Assembly (NCBI GenBank): GCA_012861695.1
Contig: JAAOOA010000033.1
Location: 22,501,434-22,565,433 of the forward strand
Origin: Trematomus loennbergii
Taxonomy: Eukaryota > Chordata > Actinopteri > Perciformes > Nototheniidae
Length of the DNA: 64,000 bases
Reading direction: 5' to 3'
In this document: piece after piece, positions 35,165 to 45,346 of the stretch
How the letters are laid out: the number at the start of each line of letters is the position of its first letter
Position numbering within the stretch: the stretch's first letter is position 1
Notes under the pieces: generated by a model
What the model was told of the DNA's origin: nothing
Databases searched by the model: none
Seen by the model: only the letters and a program-made list of their open reading frames with translations
Program-made: the position numbers and the translations under genes

Positions 35165-35750
35165 CACACACACACACACATACACACTTTTTGGCTAACA
35201 CAGTTCTGTACTGTTATGCTGTTATGTTCAGTCATTGTTCTTATGTTGAACATGAATACATTTGCTTTGTAAGTAATTATGGGACGTATTTCTTCTTTCA
35301 TAGCAATTTTCCTTCATACTTTCTTGCCGTGAAATAGGTCTTAAATTCTATTCAAAGTGGTCTAAAAAAGGTCTTAAAAAGGTCTTAAAAAGTCTTAAAT
35401 TTGAGTTGGCGAAACCTGCAGGAACCCTGCACACGGTTCACGCGCTTCCCGCTCTGTATAGTTAAATATAATATTTAATACCAGTAAATACTATAGACTG
35501 CATATCTCTTACAGATTTTGTCTGTGTGCAGTAGATGTCGTATATAGATATATAATGCTTGCAATCTTTTGAACTCTAGCAACACAGATAAGGTTTAAAA
35601 ATTAAATTATACTAATCAGTTTAGAATATCCAAGTTTCTTTTTTGGCAAATAAATTACTTTTATCTAAAAATATTCATTGTTTTTTCTCATTTAAAATGA
35701 CAAATGTAATCTTGTAAATGTTGTGTTTTGTCTGAATATTTCCCCCCCTC

Positions 35751-36528
35751 CCTGGCTCCATAATATTACATTTAATGACCCCCAATGGGGTTTTATGATA
35801 TCACTGCCCGTCTAAGACACGAGTGGATCTGACTTTAATTACATTTGACTCGAGTGTTTCGTCAACAGATACGGCTCAAGAAGCTGACTCAAATAAGGAA
35901 ATATATGATACATTATGATGTGATATCATGTGATGTGAATGATAATGGGACACATCGACGTCTGCACTCACAGTGCCGCGGACTGTACGTAATGTTACTT
36001 TGATCCGGTTACTTATGTTGTGGCAGATATTTAAGTAAGCTTTCTTAATGCTAATGTTATAATAGTCAGATTGCTCTGAAGATGGGAGGGGATATTCTAT
36101 TAATTTTCACGTTCACACAGTCGGTGATTTTGGCCGGCCGTCTTTCCTGCAACGGCAGTTTAAACTGTATTTCCTTTCTCCTGTCATATGAATTGATCGC
36201 TTTAAACACACTGAGCTCTGATTGGTCAGCAGGCAGTGCTTTTATCCTGGAACCTATCCTGCTCCGGAGGCTAGCCGTTCAGAATAAGTTATCTAGCCCG
36301 CTAAGAAGTGAACCAGCGTCGTAGGACCGGAAATCCAGGAAGTTAGCTTGCTAAACGAAAATCCTGCTTCGTAGTATAGGCCCCATGTCTCCATGTACAA
36401 GTTATGTCTCAAATGTTGAGGTAAATGCAATCACAATTCCCTTTGTGCTTTGGGTTGTCATACATTTCTGTATTCACTCACATTGTATGCAGAACCTGCA
36501 TTCTTAAATACATGTTTTCTGATGTTTT
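35751..36528. other. No supported gene; GATGTGAT repeats
   Basis: Mostly AT-rich DNA with some short TGATATCATGTGATGTGA repeats near 35915. The 80-codon frame at 36082-36324 has no recognisable motif. Confidence 0.35.
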
Positions 36529-36699
36529 TTAGCTCATATCTTCTTCTGGTCGCATTCCCCTCACATCTGAGCAAGGGACATTGCCCAGCAGATGGATTGG
36601 GATTCCCCATTTGAAGGCACTGTTTCTGTAGTCCTTAATATAAGACGTTGGAACGATTTCTTTAACTCCGTCGTCCAAGTATTTAACGTAGGCAAACAT
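36529..36699 (-). CDS. Small chimeric ORF: BEN-family start fused to unknown tail
   Basis: ATG at 36699 gives MFAYVKYLDDGVKEIVPTSY then IKD, as in the BEN gene exon 1, and continues in frame with YRNSAFKWGIPIHLLGNVPC and SDVRGMRPEEDMS to TAA at 36529-36531 (56 codons). In the parental exon the sequence after IKD is FDREKYIQC. The frame could be a third duplicated 5' exon joined to foreign sequence at IKD. The opposite strand of the tail could equally be an exon after a polypyrimidine-AG at 36531. Confidence 0.35.
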   Translation of the reverse strand: MFAYVKYLDDGVKEIVPTSYIKDYRNSAFKWGIPIHLLGNVPCSDVRGMRPEEDMS

Positions 36700-36864
36700 T
36701 TTTGCTTAATTGATCGTTTGATGTGGTTGCTGTGTGGGTCAGTCCAGAGTCCTATAATATAAATTCTACATAAAGAAGCAGGTAGATTACAAATAAATGC
36801 ATTTGATGCTCCCAGTTATTTGCATTATCCATCCTATTATATTGTTGTCTTTTTCCACATTTAG

Positions 36865-37119
36865 ATGCCAGTCACACTTGTTACTCTGGGGAGAATTCTG
36901 GAGGCAGGCGAGACCCCACTCCCCGGAACGTTCCTTGCTCGCCTACACCAAGACCTGGACAACCCAGGTGGACTTGGGGCCTTTAGCATTGCCGGAGAGG
37001 ATCAGGAGGGGACACGGAATTCTGGAGCGTCCCCGGGAAGAGATGTGGGCCAGATTTGTCAGAGATGTAAATACATCCCTTCTTACTTTTCATTTCAATA
37101 TTTTTTTTCCTTGAACTGA
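36865..37119 (+). CDS. Unrecognised ORF, possible orphan exon
   Basis: The frame opens MPVTLVTLGRILEAGETPLP directly after a good acceptor (TTTTTCCACATTTAG) and continues GTFLARLHQDLDNPGGLGAF and SIAGEDQEGTRNSGASPGRD. The composition is GC-richer than its surroundings. A GTAAAT near 37067 could be a donor. I do not recognise it; it may be an exon from the gene whose 5' exon is copied just upstream. Confidence 0.3.
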   Translation: MPVTLVTLGRILEAGETPLPGTFLARLHQDLDNPGGLGAFSIAGEDQEGTRNSGASPGRDVGQICQRCKYIPSYFSFQYFFSLN

Positions 37120-37142
37120 ACAATGTATAATATGTCATTCCA

Positions 37143-37320
37143 GGTCCTCAAACCTTACATCTGCATGTCTGCGGATAGCAGTTAATGGACCAGCACCAGA
37201 GTATAATACAACAGTAACTGAACTCCCCCAAGACCTCCGTGAGTCTGAGTCCCTCACCCTGTTCCAGTCCCGCCTCAAAACTCACCTCTTCAACTCTGTA
37301 TATCCATAAGCCCCCCCCCC
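37143..37320 (+). mobile_element. LINE (L2/CR1-type) C-terminal fragment
   Basis: The plus frame reads LTLFQSRLKTHLFNSVYP and stops, the C-terminal signature of L2/CR1 ORF2. Upstream, LPQDLRESES fits the preceding segment. A GTTT-rich tail follows at 37350-37385. Confidence 0.6.
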
Positions 37321-37483
37321 TCTCAACCAACTTCCTCCTGACTGCTTTTCTGTTTTGTTTGTTTGTTTGTTTTGTTTTGTTTGTCTACCCTCCCTCCCAA
37401 AAACATTTCTGGCTATTTCTGACAACTACTCCACTACATCTCTGAGTAAATATTGTACTATTTAGTATGCAGAACCTGCATTC

Positions 37484-38190
37484 TTAATGCAGCTAACGGG
37501 AGCTTGCAGCTAGCGCTAGCTTGCTTCCAACGTTAGCTTGTTTAACTCAGCGGCCGTTATGGCAAGTATTTTGCTTGCCGCTAACTAGCTAAATGGTTCT
37601 CCAACTAGCAATTGCTAGTTGGAGAACCATTACGTTAACGCTGCCATTTTATCCAAAACTCATAACAAATGTAACTAGCATATCTTAGTTGGTCATTTAG
37701 GCAACATTTTTGCTTGATTGATCGTTTGATGTGGTTGCTGTGTGGGTCAGTCCAGAGCCCTATAATAGAAATTCTATTATAGATCTCTGGATCAGTCGAA
37801 CATCTCCTGTCTCTCAGCCAATCACAGAGCGAATGTAACTATACAGAGCGGGAAGCGCGTGAGCTGAGGTCTACCTCAGCTTCCGCGGTTCACGCGGTTC
37901 ACGCGCTTCCCGCTCTGTATAGTAAATACCATAGACTGCATCTCTCTTACATATTTTGTCTGTGTGCAGTAGACGTCGTATATAGATATATAATGCTTGC
38001 AATGTTTTGAACTCTAGCAACACAGATAAGGTTTAACAATTAAATTATACTAATCAGTTTAGAATATCCAAGTTTCTTTTTTGGCAAATAAATTACTTTT
38101 ATCTAAAAATATTCTTTGTTTTTTCTCATTTAAAATTACAAATGTAATCTTGTAAATGTTGTGTTTTGTCTGAATATTTCCCCCCTATGG
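37484..38190. repeat. Segmental duplication, copy 2 (without the hAT-like insertion)
   Basis: Same order of blocks as 33224-35745: a GCTAACGGGAGCTTGCAGC remnant, the 38-bp palindrome at about 37592-37629, CAGTCCAGAGCCCTATAATA, the GC hairpin at 37850-37920 and the AT-rich tail. It is the empty site for the 33875-35429 element. Confidence 0.75.
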
Positions 38191-38397
38191 CATGTACAAG
38201 GCATGTATTTCACAATAAATACCGTGTTCAAAAAACAAGGTAATATCCTCTATATATCCCAGAAGGATTAAGTGCTCTGACAAACAGCTCTGTGCAAAAT
38301 GAATATTGCCATACAGGAATGAAAAGTCAATAAATAAACATGTTAAAACTCACACGTTTTTGTTGTTTGTCACATGTTGTTGCACGTCACAAAGCAC

Positions 38398-38700
38398 AAA
38401 GATTCCAGAATGTAATGCTTACAGGTCTTTGGTTTGGTTCCCATGAGTCTGTCGTGTCTATTTTTCTCAGACCCTTTGTTGATCAGGCAAAAACATTGGC
38501 ATCCAAAGGTGTCTTGGAGGGAAAATGGAACCTGTGTGAACAGCAAAGCTGTTGGACTTCGTTGCTGTGTAGACTCAAAGGCAAGACCTACAATGCAAAA
38601 CACCCGAAAACACCACACAGTTTAATGGGTACTTTTGGTTGCAGCTTCTGTCTACATCCTGGTACTCTAATAGAGAAACAGGTGACAGGGTAGAGCAGAA
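38398..38700 (+). pseudogene. Tnp2-like gene fragment, second copy
   Basis: The frame reads FQNVMLTGLWFGSHESVVSI, FLRPFVDQAKTLASKG and later GTFGCSFCLHPGTLIEKQV with a stop at 38691. It aligns with FKHIILAGLWFGSSEP to CGFCLHPGNLVERQV in the gene at 23716-27696. It keeps about 15 residues (THNTRK/PHSLMGT-type region) that the longer copy has lost. Internal frameshifts are present. Confidence 0.7.
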
Positions 38701-38912
38701 ATTCATGACTTAAAAAAGGGTGAACAGACGCACATTTGTTGCTTTTCCAAACGCACATGAGAGGGAGTAGTATTGCTCAATGGTTGTCATACTGTAGCTT
38801 GTATTTAGCTGTAATATTCCTGAAAGCACCAGCTAAACTATGATCAGCTTCACTGTTAGGTTTCCCAAACAGTGCACAACACAGGAGCCGATGGAGCTGC
38901 TCAGTCAGTTTT

Positions 38913-39095
38913 GGCCGTTTCTCAATGTCGAGTAAACCTGCTGCAGAGCCACTATTTCAAGTATACTATGTCATGAGTGGCGCCGAATGACTGTTTAAAT
39001 GCATGTTAAATGCCCAGCATTCGGCGCCACTCGATGACGTAGTATACTTGAAATAGTGGCTCTGCAGCAGGTGTACTCGACATTGAGAAACGGCC
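38913..39095. repeat. 183-bp palindromic foldback element
   Basis: The left arm begins GGCCGTTTCTCAATGTCGAG and continues about 75 bases to GGCGCCGAATG. The right arm is its inverse, starting CATTCGGCGCC, with only a few mismatches. The loop is about 25 bases of AAATGCATG-type sequence. No target duplication is obvious. Confidence 0.85.
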
Positions 39096-39769
39096 ATTCT
39101 GTCTGATCTTTAAGTTGTGCCTCTCTGTGAATACTCTCACTTTGAGATATTACATCAATACAATTGATGAAGCAATAACAATATTTATAAATAAGTCCAG
39201 CTTTGTAAATATGAGGATTTGCTTTTTTTTCTGTTTTATATCATTGTGTATGTAATGTCTATGCCTCTGGACATTTGAATTGGTATTTTCTTACTGTTGT
39301 GTAAAAATAACAGTTAAGCTATTCATCATCGTAAAAGCAATGCAGATTAATTGATAACATATGAATGTATAACTCAATTTGAGGTTATAAACTATACTTA
39401 GTTAATGAGCCAGGGGGTTGGTTGTGCCAATGTAGATGGACCATGTCTCATAGTGACTTTTTAAAGGTCTATAGTTTTGAAAAATGCATTATAGCATTGC
39501 AAGAATATAAGCTTTCTATATGCTATTACTCCTTATTTCAACCCTATATCATTGCAATTCTACATTTATCAGAATTTTAACTCTTTAAATGTTTGTTTAC
39601 GTAATGCCATTGCTTGTGGGGTTTTTTCTTTATGGAATAGATCAATGATTCGCAAAAACAAAATGCATTTGTATTTGTAAAGATAAACATGAAAAATTGC
39701 TATATATGGTCGAAAATAGTAAAAAGCTACATTTTGAAGTCATGTCATAATTACTTCTTTCACACCATG

Positions 39770-40012
39770 TTACAGCATGGACCAGCATGAAGTCCATGCT
39801 GGTATGCCGGTTTGTGCGCCGGCAGACCAGCATAATGACCAGCTTCACCAGCAAAGACCAGCATGGACCAGCATGAAGTCCATGATGGTCCATGCTGGTC
39901 CATGCTGGTTTTGCGCCGGCAGACCAGCATAACGACCAGCTTCACCATCAAAGACCAGCATGGACCAGCATGAATTCCATGCTGGTCCATGCTGGTTTTT
40001 TCAGCAGGGATG
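39770..40012. repeat. CCAGCATG-rich dyad array
   Basis: GACCAGCATGGACCAGCATG and its inverse CATGCTGGTCCATGCTGG recur several times, separated by GCGCCGGCAGACCAGCATAA and CGACCAGCTTCACCA segments. Two longer units repeat with a period of about 110. The right edge GGTTTTTTCAGCAGGGATGG recalls fish MITE ends. Confidence 0.75.
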
Positions 40013-40094
40013 GCTATGAACAGGATGTGTAATGTTGAAATTGCAGCTTTTCTTTGGATGTGGTTGTATTTATTAAAACATCTTACATTTAGAT

Positions 40095-40388
40095 TAGGGC
40101 TGTCAGTCGATTAAAATATTTAACGCGATTAATCGCATGATTGTCCATAGTTAATCGCGATTAATCGCAAATTAATCGCACATTTTTTATCTGTTCTAAA
40201 TGTACCTTAGAGGGATATCTTTCAAGTTTTTAATACTCTTATCAACATATGAGTGGACAAATATGCTTTATATGTTTGTTTATTATCATTTGAACAATGA
40301 CAATATTCTCATGAATATTAAACACAACAACCTCTGAACATTACAAATATTCGCTTCAATTCAACCTGGAACCTCTCTCATACAATAA

Positions 40389-40471
<83 letters not shown>

Positions 40472-40979
40472 TGTGTGTGGAGCTATGTGCAGCTCAAGGC
40501 ATATATGCTCCAACGGGAGCTGCCTGGATGCTGCAATCATGTTGCGTGTGCTGACTTTTCGTACAATGCATAAAGTCAAGTGCTCGGCGCAGTTGTCGGC
40601 GAAATGTAATTGAAACAGCTCCTTATATCCGTTAGCGCAGCTAGCTAGCACCAGATGCTAACAACAACACGTAAGGTGTGCCTCGCTCGCGCGAGTCGCG
40701 CCACACATACACACTCCCTCCCGGTCCTCCCGATGGCCATTCCGGGCCTGCCAGTGAGCGTGGAAGTGTGGTCTGCCACAAGCGGGCGGTAGGAGCGGCG
40801 CTGTCAGCATCAGCGGGGCTGTCAGCATCAGCTTGTCGATGGTATTTTAAACTCGATGCGCTCTGAAACTACGGCGGCCGAGGACAAAAATACACATGCG
40901 TTAATCGCGTTAAAATAATTAGTGGCGTTAATTTTTTTTTGCGTTAACGCGTTATTAACGCGTTAACTTGACAGCCCTA
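40095..40979. mobile_element. hAT MITE with 8-bp target duplication
   Basis: TAGGGCTGTCAGTCGATTA on the left and TTAACTTGACAGCCCTA on the right. The octamer ATTTAGAT flanks both (40087-40094 and 40980-40987). Subterminal TTAACGCG/CGATTAATCGC repeats are dense on both sides. A GT microsatellite (40391-40485) lies inside. Non-coding. Confidence 0.9.
40391..40485 (+). repeat. (GT)n microsatellite
   Basis: About 45 GT units with two single-base interruptions. Cys/Val frames over it are artefacts. Confidence 0.95.
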
Positions 40980-41930
40980 ATTTAGATACATTATGATACA
41001 GGAAATGCTGGCTTTGTGTTTACAGAAGTACCTGACTATGCCTGACTTTTGTGCAGCCTACGGATGCTCTAATCGCTGTAGTCTGGAAACAAGAACCTGT
41101 CGGATCACCTTTCACCTGTAAGATATGACAATATTATGACTATAATTAGGATAATCGTTAGTTACTTAGTGATGTATCAGAGTTCCCGTTAGAATAATTA
41201 TTTGCCGCTCAAAATGTCCGTTAAAGTTTAAATCTTCTGGACAAAATTAGAAAAGTGCCAGTCAAAGGTCTTCTTTGTTATTTATTGAGCTTTAAAACAA
41301 ATTGATATGATTCCATATTAACCTGTTAAGCCCGAGCCTGTTTTTCAGGTTTCAGGCTCGAAAATGACATGCCCAAAACAAATGACTACAACTTAACTTC
41401 TAAAAGGGTTATATGAATCATTTCTTTTATCAAAGCAAGGTTACATCTGTGAGTTGGATGTAGAAGTGTCAGAATCAATATAGATTTTTCTCAGTCAGAG
41501 TAAATTCAGATGGAACATAGCAAAAAAAGGTAAATTCTTACCTCCGCCTAAAAAAAAAACATTACTTATAGTGAAAACCACCCTTGAATGATGGGATGGT
41601 AGACTAAAAGCTTTAGGAATCCAAAGTATAACATATAATAAGTACCCTGTATCAAGATTGAGGCAAACAAGGGAAATCTGACCTTTTTAGAGAGGTTTAG
41701 CAAAGAAAAGTCCAGGCGGAATAAGCTTTGGGCACATTTGGGTACATCTGGTTCCATCAGTGCCATTTGACCTTTTTCAGGTAACCAGACTATAAAAATC
41801 ATTGTATTACATTGAATTATCACTATAGGTATTCATCCCATCAAAAAAAAAAAAAAAATTAAAAGATTAAATTAAAAAAAGAATATATATTTTTTTGCCA
41901 CACATGGCAAGAGTGTGTGTGGTGTTGCAA

Positions 41931-44140
41931 CCATAGACTGTATATATAAATGGACGTAGGGTCCGTGACGTCACCCAGAGGATTCTGCAGAGTTGCCGAG
42001 AAGCCCTTAGTAGGCGGAGTCGGCCACTAACGGCTCGACAGTGGCGTCAGAGTTCCACTCCCGCCTGCTCCAAATAAGGGCAAAGAGGCGGCGGAGGAGG
42101 CGGGACCTTCTGCCTCCGGGCTGGAAGTAACAGAGCTAGCTGAAGCTACCAAGCTAAGCTAACATGCTCACCATCTGCAGAGTTGCCGTCGCATTTTACG
42201 TTTCTAAGGTAAGCGGACATGAGACTATTCAGCAAAACTATAAATAATAATCTAAGTTATTGAGTTTTTAGCATAATACTTCAGAATCTTAAAATCCCTT
42301 AACGTTTGTATGCAATGTGCTAAATTAAACACTGGAATCAAGCAAAATATGAATATGTTTTCATGACATTAGTTATTTATATTTTGCCATCACTTAATTA
42401 TACGTTTAATACATTTAAGTTAAGCTAAGGTACATGTGATGGTAGCTAGTTAGTACTTTTACCTGTGAGGCCTCCTCCAAACAGCATAATAACCAGACTG
42501 TATCATTAAAACTACAAGTACCAGTTCTAGATCCTTGACTTTAGACAAACAATTCAAAAGACAAAATGTATTTAAAGACCAATCTTTATTTGAAGGTGCC
42601 TCTTAACCTGAGATATTAGTTATACAGTAATAGTATTGACAATCTAAAAAAACTGAGCAACTCAACAGTCAACTTTATATTTCTTATTGTCTAAAGCATT
42701 TATTTTTTCATTTTTCCCCTCTCATATTCAGTGTGGATGGATTGAGACAGCGTGGTGTCCAGAGAGCTGCAGAGACTTCAGGAGAAACCTCCGTGTGATG
42801 GACGTCCTGTCTGTTGGTTTGGAGAAGACTGAGGATCTTTCCTCAGCGAGGAGGACCAGGCCTGATGGAGGAGCCCATGCATAGCTGATACCACCTGATC
42901 AGGCCTAGTCTGTCACTTTATTTGACGAAATGTGTTTACTTATACATTTAATAGGTTTACACCTTCTGTCCATATGTGCTTTTTATTTAAAACATGTTTG
43001 ATTAACTTTTGGTTCACATTTCAATAAATTGAATTTGTATTTGCACTCCTTTTGTCCATTATTCTTACTGAAAATGTTAGATTACACATTCACATCCGAC
43101 TGAAGATTGGCCCCATTTATTATTATTATATATTTATTATCAAAATAATATTTAACTGTTATTAAAACAAGCTTGCTCTGTTGTCTCACTGAAAGAATAA
43201 CTTTTACCACGTTTTTACAGACAATATTGAGAGATAAATAGCAGTTGTCACTATGCGTTAAATATCTTTGCCTTCAATCCATTAAATTAGAAAGCTGACA
43301 GTCATATTGCTTGTTAACATCTAAATGTAACCCTTTGCATGGAAAAAACCCTCAACTTCACTGATGTGTAGGTGATCTAGTATTTAGTATTGTTTAATGG
43401 AATGTATAGCAGTGTATTAAAGTCAATACTTCATTTATTTAAACCAATATCTTTCTTGATTCTTTGTACAGTATGAAAAAAGAGTATTTGTACCTGTGCT
43501 GAAGTTCACTGCTGTGAGGAGTCCAGTTCTGTCTCTCACTCTGGTCCAGCCTGTCGCATCACCTGGACACTTTAAACAAACAGATATATATGTAAAGAAC
43601 CATGTGTACAAACAATATAACTTATTATCTTCTGTTGAACATGTTGGATTGTGTATTGTCCGAGTCAGGGTCCTTTTTATTTTACTGTAACTTTGGAAGT
43701 TGTGTTACCAATGCTTACTGTTTATTTGATACCAATTTGGTAATGCAATTAATAAAAACAACAAGGTTTGGGTTCGTTCTTCAGATGACGTTAACGTGTA
43801 AGCTCAATAATGAACTCCAGCTCAACCAACCATATTGTAATATCTAAGTAATCATCTTGAAATATGACATTAATAATTGTAATATACACACATCTTATTG
43901 TGAGGTTGATTTCACATACACTACTTCGACGTTAGCTTGTCTACATACTTGAGCATAGCCAATTTAAATTAACCTTAGCGATGCATACAGTTCCTACCTA
44001 CATAATAAAATATCTCTCTAAGTTACAAGGATGACCTTATTTTATCAACCTCAAACAGAAGCCTTTTGTTCTACAGTATTATCCACTTAACGCTTAACAC
44101 TTGTCTATTTCGTTTTAACCTTTATATATACAGTCTATGG
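41931..44140. mobile_element. DNA element with CCATAGACTGTATATA ends
   Basis: CCATAGACTGTATATA at 41931 and TATATACAGTCTATGG ending at 44140 are inverted. The left arm carries ATGGACGTAGGGTCCGTGAC, a widespread fish repeat start. A plus frame at 42687-42884 with LRVMDVLSVGLEKTEDLSSA has no family I recognise. Superfamily not assigned. Confidence 0.6.
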
Positions 44141-44807
44141 TTTTAAGTTAACTTGGAGGCTAAGATTAGCATCGTTAGCACCGATGTAGCTACCACTCGC
44201 TTACACGCTAACCCAAGCCTTAACATTCATTACGTAGCTGATTGAAATCATAAACACATAAATAAAGTACTCGAATTTCACTTACCGCAAAACGGCATTC
44301 ATGCACCGTCTGTTTTAACCGCAGAGCGAGTCACAATAGTCCATATATAAGCATGAAGAACAAACAAACACGGCCGGGGTCAAGTTGTGTTCCCTGGATG
44401 AACTGACCAGGCAGAGTCCTGTAGCTTCACGGAGACGGAGCAGCTAGCAGAGAGACAAAAGCTAACAGCAGCAGTCACTTGACAGAGCTGTCACTCAATG
44501 TGACCACGCCCTAATTTATGCAAAAACTTTAAGACCTAATATAAATAAAAGGGTCATGTTAGAAAACAATTCACTCACAGATCCATAATCATGAAGGTGG
44601 AATCTAACTATATACATAATAAAATGTATTGCAGCCAGGGCTAGAAACGTTTTTTTTCTGCTGTGAAATTGGGCATTTTAACATGGGGCTCTATGGAAAT
44701 TGCTCCTTTCTGCAGTCATCGCCTATCGGCCAATATATGAACTGCAGTTTGTGGCACTTCCGTATTGGCGTCCCGGCTCTTCCCCAGAGTTTGCCGCTTG
44801 GTTGCAA
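44141..44807. other. Repeat-like DNA without a supported gene
   Basis: Holds a fish dispersed motif (TTTAACATGGGGCTCTATGG to GGCACTTCCGTATTGGCG) at 44676-44770. Nothing else could be assigned. Confidence 0.4.
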
Positions 44808-45346
44808 CCCAGTCTCACGGCATTTCGTGTTATAGTCACGAAATTAATTTAATCTATTGATTCGTGTTCACCAACACGATTTAAGCATTTTTTTCGTGTC
44901 ACACAGAACGATTTTAAAAGCAATGTATTTCTATTGGTAGTATGTTTCGTACCTGCACCACGTCTTTTTGTCCGGTCGGGTCTTGGAATACCAGAAGCTG
45001 TGTGGTTCATAAAAACATTTTCTTACTCAATATCTTACCCTAATGGTGCGTCTACACAGCAGCGTTAAAAAAATCTTGAAACGCTTCTGCCCATTCACTT
45101 TGAATAGGGTGACGTCACTTTCCCTCACTTTTGCCGAAATGCATTGTGGGCAGCGAGCGGAGATTTTCAGGATTTTCAGGATTCAAAATTGAACAATGTT
45201 CAACTTTTGAGGCTGAGGTGGAAGCGTCAGCCAATCAAATCCCGTGTACGCAAATCTGACAGTTCAAGCTCTAGCCAATCAAACGGCGTGTATGCTGGGA
45301 GAGACATACCGCAGGTCATTTCTATATTCCTAACAAAATTGACAAA

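Larger units (their letters stand above)
33875..35429. mobile_element. hAT-like element with apparent 6-bp duplication
   Basis: The ends are CAGGGTTCCCGCGGG and CCTGCAGGAACCCTG. CACACG flanks both sides (33869-33874 and 35430-35435). Subterminal repeats of GGTCTTAAAAAG and AGTCTTAAATTTGA face each other at both ends. The duplicated copy at 37880-37910 lacks it and reads GCGGTTCACGCGGTTCACG, matching the predicted pre-insertion sequence with one change. It holds a zinc-finger exon and a nested hAT remnant. Confidence 0.75.
33224..35750. repeat. Segmental duplication, copy 1 (interrupted)
   Basis: The sequence 33224-33500, 33660-33874 and 35430-35745 matches 37484-38190 in the same order, including the 38-bp palindrome, CAGTCCAGAGCCCTATAATA, the hairpin CAGAGCGGGAAGCGCGTGAG and TTTGTCTGAATATTTCCCCC. 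The BEN exon 1 is present here but missing from copy 2, which joins GTTGGTCATT to the exon's edge. Confidence 0.75.

Noticed and set aside
39770..40012. Possible CRISPR-like array
   Set aside because: Repeats are mirrored and adjacent, without unique spacers of constant length, and the genome is eukaryotic.
40391..40613. Cys/Val-rich frames
   Set aside because: Products of the GT microsatellite inside a hAT MITE.
42687..42884. Plus frame MSKAFIFSFFPSHIQCGWIE
   Set aside because: Exon-like, but inside a repeat with no family match; mentioned only under the element.
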